A stretch of DNA of 64,000 nt from positions 749,001-813,000 of the forward strand of contig JAADJZ010000005.1 in NCBI GenBank assembly GCA_011032825.1, in the 5' to 3' direction. The translations under genes and the position numbers were made by a program. The stretch is from Massariosphaeria phaeospora. Taxonomy: Eukaryota; Ascomycota; Dothideomycetes; Pleosporales. Under the pieces are notes generated by a model. That model was given only the letters and a program-made list of their open reading frames with translations, searched no databases and was not told the DNA's origin. This document shows, one piece after another, positions 56,837-64,000 of the stretch; the stretch's first letter is position 1; every line of letters begins with the position of its first letter.

Positions 56837-59800
56837 CACTGGAACTTCATCGTGGATCTCCTGGGACCGTGAGCCACATCGTCCCCTCCACCAGTCTCGG
56901 AAGCTTTCTCCAAGCAATGCTTGTGCCAAAGGTGTCGACAAGCAAACAGCACCAGGGCACCTGATTGACTGTTGCCCTCCCCTGCATCAACCTCGGATTG
57001 GGGGGCACTCTTTCCCTTGCCCTTGCCATTCCCGCTTTCCTCGGCGGTAGCTTCTAATCTCCTGCGCTGCTTGTCGTTCTCACTCTTTTCCCATGCTTCC
57101 CAGATACCGCTGCCAGCCCCAGGACCCCACGCTCGTTTCCTGCATCCCTCGCAAACTTGGCCTCGTGGGCGCCAACCGCGCTGTCTCAGATCGGTGAGCT
57201 CCGCCACCCGGACGAATCCCTCCTTGTCTAGGAAGCGGTTTGCTAAAGAGAGTATAGTTTCTTCAAAGGTGTATGCCGAGAAGATCTCCTGCAGGACGGA
57301 ACGGAGGTCAGAGAGTGAAGGAGAAGCGTGTGCAGCGCGCGCGAGGAAAGCGCGTAGAATACGGAGGAAAGAGGGGTTGGTCTGCGCCTGGGACTTTTTA
57401 CGTTGTAAGGGGGGTCGACCAGACGACGCATGTTGTTGTTCAGAGGCTTCCTTGGCGGGAGGTATCGTTGTTGAGGCGAGCAGCGCAGAAAACGTCTGTT
57501 GAACCGAGGACCTTAGGGTTGTGGTGACTTTGGCCGTATCAATGGGTTCTGACAGGCTGACATTCGGCGAAGAAAGCGTGGCCTGCAGCTGGGACACCGC
57601 TGGCGACACGTTCTTGATTAGTCTTACGACCGCATCAACAAGATCCAGCCAGAGGACCTCATCGAGCGCAAGTTCTTCTTCCTGCACGTCGCCATATGCG
57701 GATTTCCTTCTATCAAACAACGGCTCTTGAGGGCGTGTCGTGGACCGCGTCTGCCCTTGACACAACCATATACCAACTTTCACATATTTCTCAATGTTCT
57801 CTAGCAAATCATGAATAGCTTCTTCCGTGTTGGCCACGTCGGGCGTCTTTTCCGCGGCGCTCATTAAGCCTGTGAGGGCAGTCTCCAAAGTCCCGAGATG
57901 CTTTACCAGACGGTCCATGGCTGCCTTGACGAGGCCATCGCGAGCCATGAGAACCACTGCCGCATCAATAACACCACTTTCTTCAAGCGCGGGCAGTACT
58001 GGTCCCAGCTTCAGGTCGCCAGATTTCAGCAGGCTCACAAAATCTGCCACGTGGGCACTGTTGTATCTACACATGAGCCGCACATAGCGCTCTGTAAAAC
58101 CCAAGGGGAAATTTTCGACTATTGCTTGGTAGTCACCCGGCGGTGTGTCCGGCTCAATAAGTGCTTTGAGATAGTAGTATTGTAAGTCGGACCCATCCAC
58201 TAACACAAGCAGGACTGTTTCGAGAAGATCGGGAGCGTACTGCTTCAGAATCAGAGCGCACCGTGAAGCATCCACAACGGCCAAGTCTATTGCCCGATTG
58301 ACGATGACTGCTTTGACCTCATTGACTTGCTTTTTGATGAGCCCTCGACTCGGTTGCAAACAGTCGGCTATACATTCGAAAACGGCTTCCTGGTCCTCCG
58401 CATCATTTAAATAGGTTTCGAGTAATTTTGCGTACCGCTTTGACCCTCGATACACTGACTTTAGAACACGATAGAATCCAGCCTTCTCAAATAATGGGAC
58501 TAGGCTCTGGGGATCCGACGGTTGGTAAATAGATAAGAGATACTCCACGGAGAGCTGACAATCGTCTTTGATGATATCTGTGGGGTAGTTGCAAAGTCCG
58601 ACTAGGACTCGGTGTAATGATGTTCCAGGTAAAATGATGTGTTGGGGATACTTGGGCAAGTTCCGTGCCAGGAACATGTAGAAGTATATGATGTCTTCGG
58701 GATCGAAGTTCTCTGTGGTCATGATTCCCAGTAGAATATTCACAATATATTGACGGGTAGGAGTAAGCGCTGAGCCACGTTGAGTTCCGTTCACATGACT
58801 GCCGTTCATAGCATCTTGATCGCCGTTCAGGAAATTGTCCTCGAAAGCTTCGTTTAGCATACTCATGAAACTGGACGCATCGAACTCGAGGACCAGTTGC
58901 AGGTATGGGAAGGATGGCTCCGGCCCTTTGTCGATCCGAGTCAAAATGGTTTCACCTGAACCTGGTGGCCAATCCAGGTTCTTGCCTGAGAAGAGAAATC
59001 GGTACATGTCTTTCTTGGCGCTATGAGCCTGATCGTCATCCATTAACGTTCCCCCCGGGTATACTCGACCGGTGAATGTATACGCCAAATAGGGGAAGAT
59101 CTTCATCGCTGAAGTCATGTAAATGTTCTCGCTTTCATCAGCCTCGAAATCTACCAGCTTAATGAGTGTCAAGATGTTGGTCAATGGCGTAATGAAATCG
59201 CCGAGGGCTCGCGTCCAGACATATATGAGGGCGTCATAGAGCGTATACTGCTGACATAGCGTCGTAACCTGGTTGATATCCATGGTGTCCGTGTTCAGAC
59301 GACAAATCATTTCTTCTAGTCGACTGGCGCGGCCTGAAGAGGCGTAAAATGTGATGAGATCCTTTAGGACGTGCGGAGGTATGTCGGTAATTTCTTCTTC
59401 CAGAACACAAGGTTCCAGAGTCTCGAAGAAAATGGCCTCGTTAGATCCATCCTCAAATGCCTCGTATGTGTCTTCAAACAGAAAGTCCAGCTCTTTCATT
59501 CCCAGCAGCGCAGTGAAACATACTTTAGAAAATTCCTCAAGCCGTTTATCCCGTGGCTGGCTTGTTCCATCGCTGCCGCGGGAGAATATGTACTTGAGCG
59601 ACGCTGAGATCATCTCTAGTAGCTTTTCTTTCACAAGGGTGTGTCGTGAGCTATCATCCTCCGGTAGACCTACGGTTAGCTTGTCTGTGTCGCCCACATA
59701 GTAGGATGTCGCAAGGGTGATAGCCGCAATAAAGTCGCCATCTTCCATGAGTGCTAAGAGTCGGTCTGCCCAGTTGGAGAGTGTTCCTATCGAGACGTCG

Positions 59801-61708
59801 TTGAAGCCGAGGAGGAATAGTCGCCCTTTGTACGCCCGAAAGCTCATGTAGAAAGCATCCGCTACGACGCCGTGCATGGACGTATCTTCTTCATCGTGCT
59901 GCTCTACCACGGGCCGTAATTGCCGAGAGAAGAGATCAGAGTGATATGTGTGTTTCTGGAGGAGATCAAAAGAATCTGTCATTCGAAGAGTTGTATCCTC
60001 CAGTATTATCAGGCGCTGGCTAACGGTCAAGACGGCAAGTACAGATCTACTAAGCCATTGCACTGCAACAATAGCTTCCTCGCTTCTCCACCGACTTCGC
60101 GGTTTGAAATGTAGTTCGGTCGGCTTCTCCTTTTCACTTGGTGGGGGCACTACACTATCGACATCCAATATGGTTAGGATGTTTGACCAGCAGTAGACAA
60201 GTTTTGTTTTGGAAACAGCCTTGTTCTGGTCGCCGGATGGGTTCTTCAACTTCACGGCTGGAAACCACGCCAGGCAACCACTCAATGCACTGTGAGGTGC
60301 AATCTCTTTTGGTCTCGAGGCTTTGTGTTGCGTCTGGGCAACTGGAGTCGTGGACACGACCACTAAAAGATACGGCGTGAGCAAAGCTGTTAGTCCCATG
60401 TCATCTGTCGGCTGTTCGACGTTCCCTAGCGGCAGAGGAGAGAATGCAAGTACAGAACTCGGCTTTCGTGGTCGTTCCATAGACTTCTCGGACAGCGGAT
60501 ATCTTCCCAATATTCGGGTGATCTTGACATTTCTCGCTATAGCTCCGAGGCCTCGAGTCGCAAGAAGCGAAAAGGCCATTCCGCCGTCGTCGGCTGAGAC
60601 TAACGCAGTGTGGCGGGTGCCGAGGAATCCAATGTGAAGGATGGCGACCCCAGAAATGTGGCCATCCAAGCGTCTGTCGTCTAAGGAATTCCTCTCTAAA
60701 GGCGGTACATGGAGGAACGGTTTCGCTGGCCGGGACAGCTCCCATGTGAAAATGTGACCAGTAGCATGTCCTCCGGCAATGGTGGAGTGATCAGCGGATA
60801 TGGCCAAGGCTGTTACCGGACCGCACTCCACAGCTTGACGTTGGTATTAGCTCCTACCAACACACTAATGGCGTTGCGTGACATACCTTTGGTCCCCGGA
60901 CCAATAATAGACTTCAAGACCTGCTGGTAATCGAAAACGAGAATGAAGCCTTTTGAGGTTCCTATGACGAGAGAAGCAGCTACACTGAGACATGTAGGAC
61001 GACCAAAGTTGCGCTTCCCAACTTCGGAAAAGACCTGTCCCGATATCTTCTTCAGCTTGGTCCACCGCACCACATCCCACGGGGCCTGCGGCGTGTCGGC
61101 CCCATCTGGCTGCTGCTGGAAGAGTAGATTACTGGATATGGACGACTGTCGCGATCTCGGCGAAAGAAACGCGGGCGTCGATGTGCCTCGGGGCGAGCCA
61201 AGCGGGGAAGGGGAGAGGCGGGACGAGAAGCGTCGCTCAAACGGTTGAAGGGACGTGGGCCGATGAGAACGCATGGAGATCTGAGAGGCTGGCACACTAC
61301 TGCCAGGCGAAGAGAGTACGGAGCCCTTGCCGGAGTCAGCTACCGCAAGTTCCACCTGGGCAATGTCGCTCCACAACGTACCTGTATCGACGGGGTATCG
61401 TCTGGGATGGATGCGGATTCTATACTTGGCGGCCTCTGCAGCGCCGGTCGTATGGATGACTCTGATGCCGTGTCTTCCTCCTCGGCCTGGCCATCTCGCG
61501 GTCTTGCGAAAGAGAGCCTGTTTGCCCCGCCGTCCAAGGATTCTATTTCGTGGAGTTCCTCTTGCTCCGGCGCATGTCTGCCTGCAGGATGCACTTCAGG
61601 GGTGCCTGGAGCCACCATGGGGGAAGCTAGCCCATGTCGGCCGATGTCTATCCCATCCTCGCTGTCGTTGTGAGCGCTACCAGGGCTCTCTCCCGAATCT
61701 GAGCTCAT
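56821..61708 (-). CDS. VPS8: Vacuolar protein sorting-associated protein 8 (CORVET subunit)
   Basis: Minus-strand exons: 61708-61382, 61325-60887 and 60833-56821; 1592 residues, typical for fungal Vps8. Vps8 is a CORVET-specific subunit that binds the Rab5 homologue Vps21 and tethers early endosomes. The disordered N-terminus gives way at about 180 to a WD40-type propeller (ASLVIGTSKGFILVFDY, GPVTALAISADHSTIAGGHATGHIFTWEL, HTALVSADDGGMAFSLL). A long alpha-solenoid follows (EYLLSIYQPSDPQSLVPLFEKAGFYRVLKSVYRG and similar). The C-terminus is the RING-like domain: CEGCRKRAWGPG, then ACRHLWHKHC and FQCPIC. Intron 1 (56 nt) uses an AAG acceptor, placed to give DDTPSIQGSVLSSP; intron 2 (53 nt) also ends in AAG. 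The first is less certain than the second. It shares a divergent promoter with the GPALPP gene. VPS41 and VPS39 were considered; the RING-like tail plus propeller order fits VPS8. Confidence 0.93.
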
Positions 61709-62197
61709 GAGGCCCGTCGACCGCAAAGCATTGCTTCACGCGCGCATACAGGAAGAAGAACTGGAAGTAGTCGCGAGTGTGGGCCTGACGTTATCACCAC
61801 ATGTCGCTATGTGTATGCCAATTGGACTCGCCGGAGCAACTTGTCGAGGGTTGCGGAATATGGTGGTGCCTGGAAGATGCGCGCAGACGAAGGTGTGTCG
61901 AGGCGGGCAGTCAAGTATGGCGGAGTTGAAGCGGCCGGAAACTGCCTGCTCCTATTCGAAGGCACGAGTACGGTGCGAGGGGCTCTGATTGGGCGGGGTG
62001 GTGGTGGTGGTGGTGGTGGTGGTGATAGACTGATATCACGCGCTAGGTGCAGTCGGTGGTTCACGGCACTTACCGCACCCTAGCACCTAGGTAGCTTCCA
62101 CCAAGCACCAAGCCAACCTCACTTCCACACAGCACCCAACACCACGCACCACCACCCACAAACTCGTGCGATTTGCCTGGCTACACGCCAAACCACA
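61709..62197. other. Divergent promoter between VPS8 and the GPALPP gene
   Basis: About 490 bases, transcription leaving in both directions. It contains the GGT microsatellite listed separately. No TATA box was recognised. Confidence 0.6.
61997..62023. repeat. GGT microsatellite, 9 units
   Basis: Uninterrupted GGT run in the shared promoter of VPS8 and the GPALPP gene; likely length-variable. Confidence 0.9.
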
Positions 62198-63133
62198 ATG
62201 CCTTCGATCGGGCCCTCTCTCCCGCCGCATCTTGCAAAGCGCAGCCGCGACGACGGCGACGATGGCTCGTCCAGCCCCGACGCCAGCGAAAAGCGCCGCC
62301 GAGTTGCAGGCCCGGCACCACCGCCCTCTCACACTCACGGTCCCTCGCTGCCGCCGCCTTCGACGTCGCGGGCAAGTAGTGAGGACGGCGATGTAGGCCC
62401 CGCGCCCCCGCCCAACACATCCAAGCCTGCGCGCGTCCTCGGTCCAGCTCCGCCGCCCGCCCCGCTCGACGAACGGCCTCCGAACCCGCCCGACGACGAC
62501 GACTCGGACAGCAGCGACGATGACTTTGGGCCTGCGCCGCCTCCTGTAGATGCCCGACACAACAGCCGGGGTGCCGAAGATCGCAGGCCTACGAAATCCG
62601 CATTCGATAACGACCCCAAGTATGCCGAGGAGACGCACAAAGTCGAGCGCGCCGCGTGGATGACTATGCCCCCCACACAGGATGACCTGTCCGCGCGCAT
62701 GGATCCTACCAAGATACGCGCGCGCAAGTTCAATAGCGGAAAGGGGGCACAGCCATCCTCTGGGAGCGGCGGCGTGTCAGTGTGGACCGAGACGCCTGAG
62801 CAGAAGTTGAAGCGGCTGCAGGACGAAGCAATGGGCATCATTCCCCCATCAAACTCACCACGTACAAGCAAGGAATCCAAACGGAGCAAGGAGGAAGAGG
62901 CCAAGGCACGCAGGGTCAAGGACCAGATTGAGAAGTCGCGGGGCAAGAGTCTAGTCGAGCAGCACAAGGATAAGCGCGGGGGAAAGGACGAGGATGATGA
63001 CCCAAGCGCACGCATATTTGATTATGAGAAGGATATGGGAGCCGGCATGAAGATTGGTCAAAAGCAACGGACCGAGATGCTTCAGAAGTCGAAGGGTTTT
63101 GGCGATCGCTTCTCAAGTGGAAGCTTCTTATGA
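62198..63133 (+). CDS. GPALPP-motif protein (DUF3752 domain), 311 aa
   Basis: A single exon. The N-terminal half has the namesake motifs: IGPSLPP, AGPAPPP, GPSLPPP, VGPAPPP, LGPAPPP and FGPAPPP, six Gly-Pro-(A/S)-(P/L)-P-P units spaced by acidic and basic low-complexity sequence (DDDDSDSSDDD). The C-terminal half is the DUF3752 region: ERAAWMTMPP, ARKFNSGKG, VSVWTETPEQKLKRLQDEAMG, a charged helix, and a Phe-Asp-x-Glu-Lys-Asp segment (IFDYEKDMGAGMKI) ending in KSKGFGDRFSSGSFL. These match human GPALPP1 and its fungal counterparts. The function is unknown; family members are nuclear and have been linked to spliceosome-associated material, which is knowledge of relatives. The ATG has an ACAATGCC context and lies 490 bases from the divergent VPS8 start. 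Confidence 0.87.
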   Translation: MPSIGPSLPPHLAKRSRDDGDDGSSSPDASEKRRRVAGPAPPPSHTHGPSLPPPSTSRASSEDGDVGPAPPPNTSKPARVLGPAPPPAPLDERPPNPPDDDDSDSSDDDFGPAPPPVDARHNSRGAEDRRPTKSAFDNDPKYAEETHKVERAAWMTMPPTQDDLSARMDPTKIRARKFNSGKGAQPSSGSGGVSVWTETPEQKLKRLQDEAMGIIPPSNSPRTSKESKRSKEEEAKARRVKDQIEKSRGKSLVEQHKDKRGGKDEDDDPSARIFDYEKDMGAGMKIGQKQRTEMLQKSKGFGDRFSSGSFL

Positions 63134-63664
63134 GTGAACTAGGCCATTTTCAGGATCTTCCGATATTTTATTTACTCAAAGAGCAAGAGACCACCCAGAG
63201 CTCGCTAAACCATTCGAATCGTGTGCCCATATTGATTGCTGTTCAAAATGCCGACTAAACCACCACCCAGCACTACCGTAGGTTTCGAGACGAGAATAAG
63301 GCCAAGACCTCGATTGGTTTTGGTCATTCCCAGTGCTATCCTGCACGATGTGAATTCGGGCGTAATCCCCGTTCCGATTGGTTTCGCTTTTGTCTATTCT
63401 GTTCCAAATAAATCAGTACTCACTTCTGAAGGCCAACAACGTTTTATACATACACGATCAGATATGTATGTTGCTGCGGGTAGGGAGTCGAGAGCTTCAA
63501 AGGGTGTATAGTACCTTGAGGGCAAGATTTCGTAAGATGCTCTTTGCAAGGACGGGAAGCGAGAAATAGCCGTACTTGTCAGGAAATGAAAGCCTGCTAC
63601 TATTAGTGAGTAACCTCTTACTTCAATCGTTTTGGGGGGAACTTACATGGAGGTGGACCCAGAT
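63134..63664. other. Intergenic region between convergent genes
   Basis: About 530 bases holding the 3' ends of the GPALPP gene and of the partial 2EXR-like gene. Nothing recognisable. Confidence 0.5.
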
Positions 63665-64000
63665 CTACGGGAGGTCCCAGGTAAAGGTAACCTCGGCGTG
63701 CGGGTACGCACCCTTGATCGACTCTTCCGTTCTTCGCGTATTCTCCTCGGAGACGTGAGATCCGCAACTTATGCACTTAATCCCAACCAGTTGAACTTTG
63801 GGAAAACTCGGAATGGACGGAATCATCCAGAGGTCATCCCTGCCAACACCGATTAAAAGCTGGATCTGAGTGAGGTTCTCACGCTGATAAGGTTTCAACT
63901 TTTTGATCACCCCATCATCGCTGAAAACAAATATGTTAAGGCTGAAAGGCAGAGTGGCTGTCTCCAGGTAGGTTTGTCTGCAGACTCGGAGTATGCTGTG
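63665..64000 (-). CDS. 2EXR-like fungal protein (5' part cut by window edge)
   Basis: The frame is open from the right edge to a TAG at 63665, giving the last 111 residues of a longer protein. The first visible residues, LRVCRQTYLETATLPFSLNIFVF, are the second signature of the fungal 2EXR family (compare LPQVCRQTYVETGPLIYSNNTFRF in the gene at 50722-51613). LKPYQRENLTQIQLLIGVGRDDLW follows, again typical. The N-terminal LP-x-E-(L/I)-R motif should lie outside the window. The C-terminal part (GIKCISCGSHVSEENTRRTEE) is variable in the family. Function unknown. An intron beyond the edge cannot be excluded. Confidence 0.72.
   Translation of the reverse strand, partial: HSILRVCRQTYLETATLPFSLNIFVFSDDGVIKKLKPYQRENLTQIQLLIGVGRDDLWMIPSIPSFPKVQLVGIKCISCGSHVSEENTRRTEESIKGAYPHAEVTFTWDLP

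Overview
This is a 64 kb stretch of nuclear chromosome from a filamentous ascomycete, most likely of the Dothideomycetes type; that rank is inferred from gene families, not proven. The support is direct: most genes can be read only by removing small spliceosomal introns of 46-72 nt (GT...AG, usually with a CTAAC/CTGAC/CTAAT-like branch site). The proteins are fungal in type: a Zn2Cys6 regulator, a pair of fungal C2H2 regulators, F-box and 2EXR-like proteins, a GPI-anchored secreted protein and a steryl-ester-lipase-like hydrolase. No tRNA, rRNA, CRISPR array or operon was seen. I find 21 protein-coding loci, two of them cut by the window edges, plus one decayed locus.

Layout. 0-1.1 kb: minus-strand conserved fungal gene of unknown function, cut at the left edge. 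4.1-12.5 kb: two neighbouring plus-strand C2H2 zinc-finger regulators that look related. 12.8-15.3 kb: STT3, the catalytic subunit of oligosaccharyltransferase. 15.8-18.0 kb: a disordered Cys-containing protein with PPPD(V/I)VP-type motifs. 18.0-20.4 kb: a gene-free stretch with microsatellites and a 151-bp tandem duplication. 20.4-21.5 kb: a zinc alcohol dehydrogenase. 22.1-22.8 kb: a GPI-anchored secreted protein. 23.5-27.8 kb: PEX6 on the minus strand, divergent from a lipase at 28.6-31.0 kb. 31.3-31.7 kb: a cluster of direct and inverted CCTCGGCTGACC repeats in front of DUS2 (31.9-33.2 kb). 33.5-34.6 kb: a decayed LRR/F-box-like gene. 35.5-36.1 kb: CIA2 (cytosolic Fe-S assembly). 39.1-42.2 kb: a seven-exon Zn2Cys6 regulator behind a 3 kb GC-rich intergenic stretch. 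44.0-44.3 kb: a 347-bp MITE with long inverted arms and a perfect 8-bp target duplication, upstream of an F-box gene (44.9-46.2 kb). 46.8-48.6 kb: a six-exon secreted LVIVD/beta-propeller protein. 50.7-51.6 kb: a 2EXR-like protein. 52.0-54.6 kb: the DNA-repair nuclease FAN1, convergent with an MFS transporter (54.7-56.2 kb). 56.8-61.7 kb: VPS8 of the CORVET tether, divergent from a GPALPP/DUF3752 protein (62.2-63.1 kb). 63.7-64 kb: the 3' end of another 2EXR-like gene, cut by the right edge.

The window is mostly housekeeping genes (N-glycosylation, peroxisome biogenesis, tRNA modification, Fe-S assembly, DNA repair, endosomal tethering), mixed with fungal regulators and a repeat-bearing accessory stretch from 31 to 51 kb. 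The genes do not form one pathway. I found no convincing new multi-gene system. The most distinctive features are the intact hAT-like MITE, the palindromic CCTCGGCTGACC cluster, the paired C2H2 regulators, and an 18-bp in-frame duplication across the VPS8 stop codon.
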